A program made the position numbers and the translations under genes. A DNA stretch of 64,000 nt from Paenibacillus helianthi (GTDB lineage: Bacteria > Bacillota > Bacilli > Paenibacillales > Paenibacillaceae): contig NZ_LVWI01000031.1 in NCBI RefSeq assembly GCF_001909055.1, forward strand, positions 1-64,000. The letters run 5' to 3'. How positions within the stretch are numbered: position 1 is the first letter of the stretch; each line of letters starts with the position of its first letter. The notes beneath the pieces were generated by a model, which was not told the origin of the DNA, made no database searches, and was given only the letters and a program-made list of their open reading frames with translations. Below, one piece after another: positions 34,424-43,457 of the stretch.

Positions 34424-35839
34424 TTAGAAGCGCAGATCCCGTTCGCCAGCATGAATTCGCTCTAGATGCTCCCGGGTGGCCTTTCTGACCCCCTCCCGCG
34501 GAATCCGATCCAGATTCTCGCGGATCGTCTGCTCGCCAATCGCGCGCATTTCGTCATCGGCATAGTCGAGCAGGTATTCCTGAAAGGTCATCAGTGAATT
34601 CGGCTGACAGACATTGTGAATCTGGCCCGATTTGGCCAGCTGCATGAAGCGGTCGCCTGTGCGTCCTTCCCTGTAGCAGGCAGTGCAGTAGCTGGGAACA
34701 TAACCGTCCTTGCACAGGTTTTTGATAATTTCCATCGGTGAACGGTGATCGCCGACAGTGAACTGTGGTGTATCCTCCTTGTTCTTGTTGACGCTATAGG
34801 CTCCCACCCCGGTGGCAGAACCCGCGCTGATCTGCGAAATACCGAGCTTGATGATCTGATCTCGGAACTCCGAATCCTCACGCGTAGAGAGAATCATTCC
34901 TGTATAGGGAACGGCCATTCTCAGCACGGCAACAATTCGGGCGAAATCACTATCGCTGACCAGATAGGGGTAATTGTCCAGGTTCACATTCTCGGCTGCA
35001 CGGAGGCGGGGGACAGAGATTGTGTGCGGTCCGCAGCCGAAGGCCTGCTCCAGATGCTCTGCATGCTTCAGCATGGCAATGGTCTCATACTTGTGGTCGT
35101 AAAGGCCATACAGCACACCAATGCCAACATCATCAATACCTGCGCGCATAGCCCGGTCCATGGCCGTTGTGTGCCAGTCATAATCATTTTTAGGGCCTTC
35201 AGGATGATAATACCGGTAGCTGGGGCGATGATACGTCTCCTGAAACAGGATATAGGTGCCGATTGCGGCTTCTGCCAGTCTACGGTAATCCTCCTCGGTA
35301 GTGGCGGCAATATTGACGTTAATCCGCCGAATGCTGCCGTTGTCGAGCTTAGTGTCGTAGATGGTTCGTATGCAATCAATAATATAGTCGATGGAGCAGT
35401 TGCGAGAATCCTCACCGGCCTCAAGTACCAGCCTTTTATGTCCGAGCGATTGCAGCACCTTGACCTCTTCAACAATTTCGGCTGCATTCAGACGGCTCCG
35501 TTCAAACTCCGAGTTGGAATGCTTGTACCCGCAGTATACACAATTATTCACACAATAGTTGCTGACATACAGCGGCGCAAAAAGGACGATCCGGTTGCCG
35601 TAGATCTGCTCCTTGATGCCCCGTGATACCTGATACAGCTGCTCCAGCGTTTCCTTGTCCTCCACATTGAGAAGTACTGCAGCTTCCCGGGAGCTTAGCC
35701 CTTTGCAGGCTTTTGCTTTTTCCAGTATTGCGGCTATAATCTGCGAATCAGCAGCAGCTTCCGACCCATACTGTAAAGCTTCCAGAATCTCATCATCTTG
35801 AATAAAATCGGCCGGCTGGCGTTCATTTAGCTTGCTCAC
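34424..35839 (-). CDS. hydG: [FeFe] hydrogenase maturase, tyrosine lyase
   Basis: 471 residues. The radical SAM motif is CVNNCVYCGY and the C-terminal auxiliary-cluster motif is CTACYREGRTGDRFM. HydG cleaves tyrosine to supply the CO and CN ligands of the H-cluster. It starts with GTG 35839 with only a weak AAGAAG site, 42 bases after hydE, suggesting coupling to hydE translation. Last gene of the fdhD-hydE-hydG set. Confidence 0.95.
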   Translation of the reverse strand: MSKLNERQPADFIQDDEILEALQYGSEAAADSQIIAAILEKAKACKGLSSREAAVLLNVEDKETLEQLYQVSRGIKEQIYGNRIVLFAPLYVSNYCVNNCVYCGYKHSNSEFERSRLNAAEIVEEVKVLQSLGHKRLVLEAGEDSRNCSIDYIIDCIRTIYDTKLDNGSIRRINVNIAATTEEDYRRLAEAAIGTYILFQETYHRPSYRYYHPEGPKNDYDWHTTAMDRAMRAGIDDVGIGVLYGLYDHKYETIAMLKHAEHLEQAFGCGPHTISVPRLRAAENVNLDNYPYLVSDSDFARIVAVLRMAVPYTGMILSTREDSEFRDQIIKLGISQISAGSATGVGAYSVNKNKEDTPQFTVGDHRSPMEIIKNLCKDGYVPSYCTACYREGRTGDRFMQLAKSGQIHNVCQPNSLMTFQEYLLDYADDEMRAIGEQTIRENLDRIPREGVRKATREHLERIHAGERDLRF

Positions 35840-35881
35840 TCATATCCACTTCTTTCTGGATTGTTTTAATGATCAGGGCGT

Positions 35882-36979
35882 CTAGTGTTCCTGTAGAGAG
35901 CGGGAGAGATGCTTCAAGCTGTCGCCGCGTCCCATATCGACATGGAAACCGGCAGACTTCACCCGCTGCTCCAGGCAGAATCTGCATTGGGCGGATTCGT
36001 CACCCGTACAGATTTTGTTGTTGTAGAGCATATATTTGGCACGGACGGCCATAGGTGAGAGATTGGGCATCAAAACATTTGCCCCTGCCTGCAGCGCCCG
36101 CTCGCGTCCGTTAGGATGGGCGGTGCCCATCGCGGTAGTCGCTGGAATCAGGGCATCCGGCACCATCAGCCGGGCAAGAGCAATCATATCCAGAGTGTCC
36201 TCTACGGTTCCCGGCAGCTCGTCCTTCAATGGCGTGTCCCGATGTGGTAAAAAAGGGCCGATACCGATCATGTCCGGCTGCAGCTGCTGCAAATATAAGA
36301 GGTCCTCCGCTAAATCGGCAGCCGTCTGATCAGGCAGTCCGACCATGAATCCCGCTCCAACCTGATAGCCGATTCTCTGCAACGCGTTCAAGCGGTCCTG
36401 GCGGTTCTCATACTCCATTGTAGGATGGAAGGAGCGGTACAGGTTGGCAGACGCTGTTTCATGACGCAGCAAAAAACGGTCTGCACCTGCTGCGTACAGC
36501 CTTGAGTAACACTCATCATCCCGCTCGCCAATCGAAAGCGTCAGAGCAGCATCCGGGAACAGCTGTTTGACCGCCGCGATCAGAAGCACTAGCTTTTCTG
36601 TGGTATACCAGTCATCTTCACCGCTCTGCAGCACGAAGGTTCGGTAGCCCAAGGCATAGCCCTCACGGCAGCAATTCAGAATCTCTTCCGGCAGCAGACG
36701 GTAGCGGCTTAAGGACTTGTTACCCGAGCGCAGGCCGCAGTAAAGACAGTTTTGTTTGCATATATTCGAGAATTCGATTAGACCGCGCAAGTAAACAGCT
36801 CTTCCGTAGGTTCTTATTCTAGCCGCATGGGCCAGATCATACAGTTGCCTTCGGAGATCTCCGCCAAGATGGCTGAGCAGGTCTACCAGTTCCTGCTTAT
36901 CCAACGATCCACCAGACGCTAATTGTTCCAATAACGGGTACGTTGAGCATCCCTCCCCCGGTCCATTCGTGATCACCAT
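35882..36979 (-). CDS. hydE: [FeFe] hydrogenase maturase, radical SAM
   Basis: About 365 residues. The motif is FSNICKQNCLYCGLRSGNKS, followed by LQSGEDDWYT, LLRHETA, GFMVGLPDQT and GIGPFLPHRDTP, all HydE hallmarks. The C-terminal CTGDESAQCRFC holds cysteines of the optional second cluster. HydE processes the organometallic precursor from HydG. The start is uncertain: ATG 36979 and GTG 36988 both lack a clear ribosome site, while a GGGGGAGG inside the frame about 10 codons later has no start codon at the right distance. Confidence 0.93.
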   Translation of the reverse strand: MVITNGPGEGCSTYPLLEQLASGGSLDKQELVDLLSHLGGDLRRQLYDLAHAARIRTYGRAVYLRGLIEFSNICKQNCLYCGLRSGNKSLSRYRLLPEEILNCCREGYALGYRTFVLQSGEDDWYTTEKLVLLIAAVKQLFPDAALTLSIGERDDECYSRLYAAGADRFLLRHETASANLYRSFHPTMEYENRQDRLNALQRIGYQVGAGFMVGLPDQTAADLAEDLLYLQQLQPDMIGIGPFLPHRDTPLKDELPGTVEDTLDMIALARLMVPDALIPATTAMGTAHPNGRERALQAGANVLMPNLSPMAVRAKYMLYNNKICTGDESAQCRFCLEQRVKSAGFHVDMGRGDSLKHLSRSLQEH

Positions 36980-37057
36980 GCGCCGCACATGACTTGAAAA
37001 TATTGTAACAAAAGTAAATTTACAGTACAGTGAGTTTTATGCTTGAAATTGCATGAT

Positions 37058-37876
37058 TTATAAGTTCATTTCCAGTTTGCTTAAGTCGCTGATCCGCTCG
37101 GGATGCGTATACACATTGCAGGAATTTTGCCGGATAAAGCCTACCGCTGTGATTCCAAGCTGCTCCGCCAGCTCCACAGCCAGTCCCGTGGGAGCGGACT
37201 TGGACAGAATGATCTCGCAGCCGATTTTGGCTGCCTTGAGCAGGATCTCCGAGGAAATACGGCCGCTGAAGACGATGATTTTATTTCCGGGGTCAATTCC
37301 TGTTTTGAGACAGTGCCCGTAAATTTTATCCAGCGCATTATGGCGGCCGATATCACTGCGGGCCAGCAGGATTCCTTCAGCATCACAGAGTGCGGCACAG
37401 TGCACGCCTCCTGTCCGGTGGAACAAATCTGCACTGGTGAGTACTTCATCCATCAGGCGAAAACAATCTCTGAAAGTCAGTGTAATATGAACGCCGGGTT
37501 TGCTTTTAGCCGTACGGGCATCATTCACATAGACAAAGCCATGCCGGCTGGACCCGCAGCAGGAGGTGACATAACGTTTGGCGAACAGCTGTCGGTGGAG
37601 CGGATTCCAGCGGTCCGTAGTCACATGCACATAGCCTTCCTCTTCCTGCGTCCACAGCTGCTGAATATCCTGAATTCCCCGGATCATGCCTTCCGAAGCC
37701 AAATAACCGACAACCATATCCTCGATATATTCTGGTGTGCAGACCAGGGTAACAAATTCCTCGCCGTTGATTTTGACCGTTACCGGATGCTCTGTCACAA
37801 TAGTATCTTCTTCCCGGGTGAGCCTGCCGCTGCGGTAGCGGATGATGCTTCCATGCTGCTCCGATGGCTGTTCCAT
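37058..37876 (-). CDS. fdhD: Formate dehydrogenase sulfurtransferase
   Basis: 272 residues. FdhD passes sulfur to the molybdenum cofactor of FdhF. Catalytic cysteines are in YVTSCCGSSRHG; other marks are GVHCAALCD, SDIGRHNALDKIYG and FSGRISSEI. ATG 37876 is preferred as GGAGG is 6 bases upstream and abuts the other ATG at 37882. It heads the minus-strand set with hydE and hydG, so the FdhF and HydA maturation functions are co-expressed. Confidence 0.94.
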   Translation of the reverse strand: MEQPSEQHGSIIRYRSGRLTREEDTIVTEHPVTVKINGEEFVTLVCTPEYIEDMVVGYLASEGMIRGIQDIQQLWTQEEEGYVHVTTDRWNPLHRQLFAKRYVTSCCGSSRHGFVYVNDARTAKSKPGVHITLTFRDCFRLMDEVLTSADLFHRTGGVHCAALCDAEGILLARSDIGRHNALDKIYGHCLKTGIDPGNKIIVFSGRISSEILLKAAKIGCEIILSKSAPTGLAVELAEQLGITAVGFIRQNSCNVYTHPERISDLSKLEMNL

Positions 37877-37956
37877 TGTCATCCTCCATATATATTTAAT
37901 TTTAATAATATAAAAAATAACTTAAAATGTTAAAAATTACTATATCGCTCTATCCT

Positions 37957-37985
37957 ACTACAACACTTTTCCAAAATCCTGTCAA
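37957..37985 (-). promoter_or_regulatory. Promoter of fdhD-hydE-hydG
   Basis: Read on the minus strand: TTGACA, 17-bp spacer, TGTAGT. About 75 bases of AT-rich leader follow. I saw no convincing Rex site in the 37877-38195 gap; the plus-strand side carries an extended -10 (TGATATACT near 38142-38150) for the next gene. Confidence 0.55.
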
Positions 37986-38195
37986 TTTCAGATTTCACAT
38001 TCAATGGATTTATGTTAATTGTTCACTTGCTGCAAGCAGGATTTCCGGGGGTTCGCCGCTTTCCCGACAGCTTGTGGACCAGCCTTCCTCTTGCTTTGTA
38101 TACTGAAGGACAAGAAAAGGGGGTTCCCTGGCGCTGCCCTCTGATATACTATTAAGAAATAACTTGTACAACTAGAGAGAAGGGTGAAAGCATAA

Positions 38196-39485
38196 ATGGC
38201 CAGCTTATTGGAGATTTTGCGCAAAGAAGTCGTACCGGCCGAAGGCTGTACCGAGCCGATTGCGGTTGCATATGCTGTCTCCTTGGCGGCAGAGCTTCTT
38301 GAGGAAGATATCACGGCAATCCGGCTGCAGCTCAGCGGGAATATCATTAAGAACGCGATGGGTGTGGGCATTCCCGGTACAGGTCAGACCGGACTCCCGA
38401 TCGCAGCAGCACTCGGAGCGGTGGTGGGCCGTTCCCACAAAAAGCTCGAGATCTTGTCAGGCCTGAATCCGGCCGAATTGAAGCTGGCTAATGATCTGCT
38501 AGAACGGGGACTCCTTGAAGTAGAGCTGAAGGTTACACCTGAGAAGTTGTATATTGAAGCCCAGGTATATTCGCGGAACCATATGGCGACTGCCATTATT
38601 GCCGGAGAACATACTCATATAGATTTTCTGGCACTGGATGGGGAGAAAATCACACCGGCCAAGTCCAAGGCAGATTGCGGCAAACCCGGACGGTCGGATT
38701 CCGAGACGTATGCGGGTTCTGTTGAAGGCATCTTTGAGTTTGTCCGCAACGTTCCTTTCCAGGATATCCATTTTCTTCTGGAAGGAGCCAGAATGAACAA
38801 AGCTATATCCGATGAAGGATTGCGCGGGGATTACGGCTTGCAGGTGGGCAAGAAAATGAGCCAGCAATCGGCGGTGAACTTGTTCGGCAATGATGTGGCA
38901 AGCAAAATCATCGCCGCGACGGCTGCCGCCTCCGATGCGAGGATGGACGGCAGCGCAATGCCGGTAATGACTACGGCAGGCAGCGGTAACCAGGGCATCG
39001 CCTGCACGCTTCCTGTGATTGCTTTGGCAGAGCTGCTGGGCAAGGATGAGGAAATGCTGGCCCGGGCGCTTGCGCTGAGCAATCTGGTTACTGTCCATAT
39101 TAAGCATTACATCGGGCGGCTATCGCCGCTATGCGGTTCAGGGATTGCCGGCGGAGTAGGAGCGAACAGCGGAATTCTCTATCTTATGGGCGGAAGTCTT
39201 GCCCAGATTAAGTTTGGGATACAGAATACCATCGCGTCTCTTTCAGGCATGATCTGCGATGGGGCCAAATCAACCTGTGCGCTCAAAATCTCCACCTCTA
39301 CCAATGCGGCTATTCAGGCAGCTACGCTGGCAATGAACAACATTGGGCCAACGACGAAGGATGGGGTTATCTTTGAAGAGGTGGAAGACACGATCCGCAA
39401 CATGGAGCGTCTGGTTCAGGAAGGCCTTGCGGATACCGATGCTACAATCTTGAACATCATGCTCTCCAAAGGCGGAGTGCTGTAG
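38196..39485 (+). CDS. L-cysteine desulfidase-like protein (UPF0597/CyuA family)
   Basis: 429 residues. Family marks are VVPAEGCTEPIAVAYA at the start, SGNIIKNAMGVGIPGTGQ-type glycine motifs, TTAGSGNQGIACTLPV and a late GMICDGAKSTCALKISTSTNA block with conserved cysteines that may hold an iron-sulfur cluster. Members degrade cysteine to sulfide, ammonia and pyruvate, or are serine dehydratase-like. It is divergent from fdhD. Sulfide and ammonia are both needed for cluster building, but a link is only inferred from position. Confidence 0.82.
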   Translation: MASLLEILRKEVVPAEGCTEPIAVAYAVSLAAELLEEDITAIRLQLSGNIIKNAMGVGIPGTGQTGLPIAAALGAVVGRSHKKLEILSGLNPAELKLANDLLERGLLEVELKVTPEKLYIEAQVYSRNHMATAIIAGEHTHIDFLALDGEKITPAKSKADCGKPGRSDSETYAGSVEGIFEFVRNVPFQDIHFLLEGARMNKAISDEGLRGDYGLQVGKKMSQQSAVNLFGNDVASKIIAATAAASDARMDGSAMPVMTTAGSGNQGIACTLPVIALAELLGKDEEMLARALALSNLVTVHIKHYIGRLSPLCGSGIAGGVGANSGILYLMGGSLAQIKFGIQNTIASLSGMICDGAKSTCALKISTSTNAAIQAATLAMNNIGPTTKDGVIFEEVEDTIRNMERLVQEGLADTDATILNIMLSKGGVL

Positions 39486-39548
39486 CTGTATAATTTACAA
39501 TCCATACCATCCCCGAATAAAACATACGTTTTCATACTTAAATACAAA

Positions 39549-39597
39549 ACCGCCCGGTTCCCTGCGCAGTAAACACAGGGGACCGGGCGGTCTTTTT
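39549..39597. terminator. Bidirectional terminator
   Basis: ACCGCCCGGT-CCCTG pairs with CAGGG-ACCGGGCGGT and is followed by TCTTTTT. It ends the cysteine desulfidase-like gene and the convergent DeoR gene. Confidence 0.9.
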
Positions 39598-40351
39598 AAT
39601 ACAATACCTCGATATTCTCTTCGGCAAGCCGCTTCAGCCAAGGATCTGCAGGTCTGCGGTCCGTAATCAGCACATCTATACTGCCAAGTGCAACCAGCCT
39701 TGTGAAGGCGGTTTTGTCAAACTTGGTATGGTCGGCAAGCAGCACAACCCTTTCCGCCTGACGGAGCATGTGTTTCTTCAACTCACACTCGGGTTCATTG
39801 GAATCGGTAATTCCCCGCTCCATATCAATGCCTTTGCAGCTAATGACTGCGGTATCCACATTATAGCGCTGGATGGTATCATGGGCGACCGGCCCGACCA
39901 GCGATAGTGAACGGTGGCGCAGTGAACCGCCGGAGGAAATGATATTCAGGCCGGAGTTCGCGAACTCATGCAGAATATTAATGGAATTGGTGATGATCGT
40001 CAGATTGTTTTTGTTGCCCAGCAGCTTCAGAAATTCAAAAGAGGTAGAGCTGGGGTCGACCATCAATGTATCCCCATCATTAATCAGGTCCAGCGCTTTA
40101 AGCGCAATATTTCGTTTGATATCGGTGTTGAGCGCATTGCGCGTCACAAAAGGCAGGTCCTCATTCGTATGCCTGTTCAGCATTGCACCGCCATAAGTCC
40201 GGCTTAGAATGCCGTCTTTCTCCAGCTTTTCCAGGTCCCTGCGGATCGTTTCCTCGGTTACCTCGAACATCCGGCTGAGATCGGAGACGAGGACCCGTTT
40301 ATCCTGATGTACAAGATCTATGATTTTCTTGCGTCTTTCGGCAGCCAGCAT
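39596..40351 (-). CDS. DeoR-family regulator, probably of rhamnose genes
   Basis: 251 residues from ATG 40351 (AAAGGGG upstream; the frame extends 41 codons further without signal). Winged helix ERRKKIIDLVHQDKRVLVSD, MFEVTEETIRRDLEKLEKDG, then a ligand domain with DPSSTSFEFLKLLG. Divergent from the fucO-rhaBAD genes, like the DeoR regulator of rhamnose genes in Bacillus, so it probably responds to rhamnulose-1-phosphate. Confidence 0.85.
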   Translation of the reverse strand: MLAAERRKKIIDLVHQDKRVLVSDLSRMFEVTEETIRRDLEKLEKDGILSRTYGGAMLNRHTNEDLPFVTRNALNTDIKRNIALKALDLINDGDTLMVDPSSTSFEFLKLLGNKNNLTIITNSINILHEFANSGLNIISSGGSLRHRSLSLVGPVAHDTIQRYNVDTAVISCKGIDMERGITDSNEPECELKKHMLRQAERVVLLADHTKFDKTAFTRLVALGSIDVLITDRRPADPWLKRLAEENIEVLY

Positions 40352-40504
40352 ATGTATCCCCTTTCCGGAACGATATGGTCTAACTATAGACTTAAGTATC
40401 TGTGTTTTGCAAGAAAATAAACGAAAACCACAGGTGTTATATATGTGTTTCTTCGCAAAACAGACATTAAACAAATAAAAACAACATTATATATATTTTA
40501 TTTG

Positions 40505-40567
40505 TTGACAACAAAGATTTGTGAAGATACGATGAGGATGTTAATGCTCTGACTGTAAGCGATACCT
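40505..40567 (+). promoter_or_regulatory. Rhamnose operon promoter with cre-like site
   Basis: TTGACA (40505-40510), 17 bp, TACGAT (40528-40533). TGTAAGCGATACCT at 40554-40567 resembles cre with two mismatches and would lie just after the transcription start, a road-block position. AT-rich repeats of the AAATAAA-AAC kind at 40415-40490 could be DeoR binding sites. No gene lies in 40352-40713. Confidence 0.5.
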
Positions 40568-40713
40568 TTTGGAGTGGCGCCAGTACCGGTCGGCTGATAT
40601 GCTCAGAGACCAGCTTGAGTTGCCAAAGACGGCATATAGCTTGAGGCTTGCGAAGAAGAACATTAATCCGAATAACACCGTTATAACAAATTGCCTGGGA
40701 GGCTGGTCAATCA

Positions 40714-41865
40714 ATGAGTACTCATGTCTATTATGTTCCGTCCACCAACATTATGGGTAAAGGCTGTCTGAAGGATATTGGTCCTTACATTCAGGAATTG
40801 AATTTGAAGAAGGCGCTTGTGGTTACCGACAAATTTCTGGTCAAGAGCGGCATTGCTGGCAAATTGCTGGCTGTACTGGATGAAGCGGGGATTCAATATG
40901 CCCTCTATGATGAAGTCAAACCTAATCCAACGTGCAAAAATGTCCATGACGGTGTGGATTTTCTGAACGTTCAGGGCTGTGATTATCTGATCTCCATCGG
41001 CGGCGGCTCACCGCAGGATACTGCCAAAGCGATTGGAATTATTGCCACCAATGGCGGGCATATCAAGGAATACGAAGGCGTGCATAAATCCAAACATAAA
41101 TCTCTGCCAATCGTAGCTGTCAATACAACCGCCGGTACTTCTGCCGAAGTCACTATTAATTACGTAATTACCGATGAAGAACGCAAAGTGAAGATGGTTA
41201 TGGTCGACAAAAACAGCATCGCTACCATTTCAGTGAATGATCCCGAGCTGATGATCGACAAACCAGCCGCGCTTACCGCCGCGACAGGAATGGATGCGCT
41301 CACCCATGCGATCGAAGCGCTGGTTACGCCTGGAGCCTATCCGGTAACTGATGCTACCGCACTGGCTGCGGTGGAGCTGATCTTCGCCAATCTGGCGCGG
41401 ACCGTGAAGAACGGACATGATATTGAAGCGAGGGAGCAAATGGTCTATGCCATTTTCCTGGGCGGTCTGGCCTTCAATAATGCGGGTCTCGGCTACGTGC
41501 ATGCGATGGCGCATCAGCTGGGCGGCGTATATGATCTGCCCCACGGTGTATGCAATGCAATGCTGCTGCCATATGTGGAAGAAGAAAATGCAAAACATGT
41601 ACCAGAGAAATTCAGAAGTATTGCCAAAGCCATTGGACTGCAGGTTGAAGGCAAAACCGATCAGGAATGTGCGGCATTCGTCATTGAATCCATCAAGGCG
41701 CTGTCCAGGGAAGTGGGCATCCCGTCCAAATTGTCTGAGCTTGGCGTAGATGAAGTTGATCTGGATCTGCTCGCTGAGAACTCGATGAAGGATGCCTGCG
41801 CACCTGGTAATCCTTTTATACCTACCAAAGAAGAAGTAATTGCCCTGTTCCGCAAAATTCTCTAG
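40714..41865 (+). CDS. fucO: Lactaldehyde reductase / iron-containing alcohol dehydrogenase
   Basis: 383 residues of the group III, Fe-dependent alcohol dehydrogenases. GGGSPQDTAKAIG binds NAD(H) and the iron ligands are in HAMAHQLGGVYDLPHG with an upstream Asp and His. As first gene of the rhamnose operon its job should be reduction of L-lactaldehyde, the product of rhamnulose-1-phosphate aldolase, to 1,2-propanediol under anaerobic conditions. Confidence 0.88.
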   Translation: MSTHVYYVPSTNIMGKGCLKDIGPYIQELNLKKALVVTDKFLVKSGIAGKLLAVLDEAGIQYALYDEVKPNPTCKNVHDGVDFLNVQGCDYLISIGGGSPQDTAKAIGIIATNGGHIKEYEGVHKSKHKSLPIVAVNTTAGTSAEVTINYVITDEERKVKMVMVDKNSIATISVNDPELMIDKPAALTAATGMDALTHAIEALVTPGAYPVTDATALAAVELIFANLARTVKNGHDIEAREQMVYAIFLGGLAFNNAGLGYVHAMAHQLGGVYDLPHGVCNAMLLPYVEEENAKHVPEKFRSIAKAIGLQVEGKTDQECAAFVIESIKALSREVGIPSKLSELGVDEVDLDLLAENSMKDACAPGNPFIPTKEEVIALFRKIL

Positions 41866-41891
41866 TACAACATTTAGTAAGGAGAGCTTCT

Positions 41892-43355
41892 ATGAACAAA
41901 CATATCGCCGTCGATATTGGCGCCTCCAGCGGCCGGCTTGTGCTTGGGACCCTCAGGGATGGTATCCTGACTCTGGAAGAGCTCCACCGGTTCAGTAATG
42001 GATTCACCGAGCACGAAGGCTCCTGCTTCTGGGACATTGATTATTTATTCGACCAGATTATTACGGGTCTACAGAAAGCCACGGCACACGGCATTACAGA
42101 GTGCACGTTAGGCATCGATACCTGGGCGGTGGATTATGTGCTCCTGGACGCGGAAGGCAACCGCATCCAGGAGGTGTATGCGTACCGGGATTGCCGGACG
42201 GAAGGAATGATGGAGGAAGTGGCTGCGCTCATTCCGCCGGAGACGGTTTATGCCAAAACAGGGATTCAGCAATTAACCTTTAATACGCTATACCAACTGT
42301 ATGCCCATGACCGAAATGAACGGGCCGCAGCAGAACAAATTCTGCTGGTGCCGGATTATCTCTACTATAGATTAGGCGGACGGAAGATCAATGAGGTGAC
42401 CAATGCCTCGACCACTCAATTGCTAAATTTGCAGACTGGTGATTTTGACTCGGAACTGCTGTCCCTTTTACATTTGCGTAGAGAGCAGTTTGCTGTACTG
42501 ACAGCTCCGGGTGAGAGCCTCGGTTATATCCGGGAGCAGCTTGTAAGCCGGTATGATCTGCCCCGGTGCCAACTGATTTGTGCAGCTACCCATGACACTG
42601 CATCTGCAGTGCTTGGTGTACCCGTGCAAAAGGGCCGATCATCAGCTTACATTAGCAGCGGTACCTGGTCGCTGCTGGGCGTGGAGCTTGACCAGCCGAT
42701 TAACAATCCGCTAGCGATGGCAGCCAATTACACCAATGAATGGGGAGCCTTCGGCACCTACCGTTTCCTTAAAAACATCATGGGACTGTGGCTGATCCAG
42801 GAGGTGCGCAGATTGGACGGCGAACGCTACAGCTTCGCCGAGCTGGCCCGGCTTGCCGGGGAAGCCGAAGGCTTCCGCAGTCTGATTCCCTGCAACGATC
42901 CGCGGTTCCTGAATCCGGATCATATGATTGAGGAAATCCGTGCCGCTTGTGTGGAGAGCGGCCAGCCTGAGCCGCAGACACCGGGACAGCTTGCCCGCTG
43001 TATATTTGACAGCCTGGCCTTGTCTTACGGGAGTTATCTGCAGGAGCTTGAAGCTCTGACGGGAACGGCGGTTGAGGTGCTGCAAATCGTAGGCGGCGGT
43101 GCGAATAACGGACTGCTGTGCCAGCTGACCGCCAACGTTATCGGCAGGGAAGTGCTGGCGGGTCCGACAGAGTCGACAGCACTGGGGAATCTCGCGGTTC
43201 AGCTGATTCATGAGGGCAGTGTGGCCCATATAGCTGAAGCCAGAGAGATCATCGGGAACTCTTTTCCGATTGTATCTTATACCCCTCAACCGGTCCCTGA
43301 GCTGCAACATCTGCTGGAGCGCTGGGAGGCCCTTCGTGCACCCGATGTCCTTTAG
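41892..43355 (+). CDS. rhaB: Rhamnulokinase
   Basis: 487 residues of the FGGY sugar kinase family. VDIGASSGRLVLG at the N-terminus binds phosphate, DTWAVDYVLLD and YRDCRTEGM are typical of RhaB, and the second half has the ATP-binding IVGGGANNGLLCQLTANVIG. Phosphorylates L-rhamnulose. GGAGAG precedes the ATG; 26 bases after fucO. Confidence 0.93.
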   Translation: MNKHIAVDIGASSGRLVLGTLRDGILTLEELHRFSNGFTEHEGSCFWDIDYLFDQIITGLQKATAHGITECTLGIDTWAVDYVLLDAEGNRIQEVYAYRDCRTEGMMEEVAALIPPETVYAKTGIQQLTFNTLYQLYAHDRNERAAAEQILLVPDYLYYRLGGRKINEVTNASTTQLLNLQTGDFDSELLSLLHLRREQFAVLTAPGESLGYIREQLVSRYDLPRCQLICAATHDTASAVLGVPVQKGRSSAYISSGTWSLLGVELDQPINNPLAMAANYTNEWGAFGTYRFLKNIMGLWLIQEVRRLDGERYSFAELARLAGEAEGFRSLIPCNDPRFLNPDHMIEEIRAACVESGQPEPQTPGQLARCIFDSLALSYGSYLQELEALTGTAVEVLQIVGGGANNGLLCQLTANVIGREVLAGPTESTALGNLAVQLIHEGSVAHIAEAREIIGNSFPIVSYTPQPVPELQHLLERWEALRAPDVL

Positions 43356-43457
43356 GCAGTGCATGATCACCACATGACCGGTTTTTGTTTTCGAAGCCAT
43401 TTTATATGAAGTGAAATCAGGGAGCGGATGCTCACAAAACTTTTAGGAGGTTACAGC

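Noticed and set aside
34745-35626. Long open frame of 293 codons antisense to hydG
   Set aside because: hydG is fully conserved with its cluster motifs; the antisense frame has no start signal or recognisable content.
37877-38195. Rex site in front of fdhD-hydE-hydG
   Set aside because: ATGTTAATTGTTCACTT keeps only part of one half-site; too weak to call.
40569-40760. Short plus-strand open frame between the DeoR gene and fucO
   Set aside because: It runs through the fucO ribosome site and start, has no ribosome site of its own and resembles no protein.
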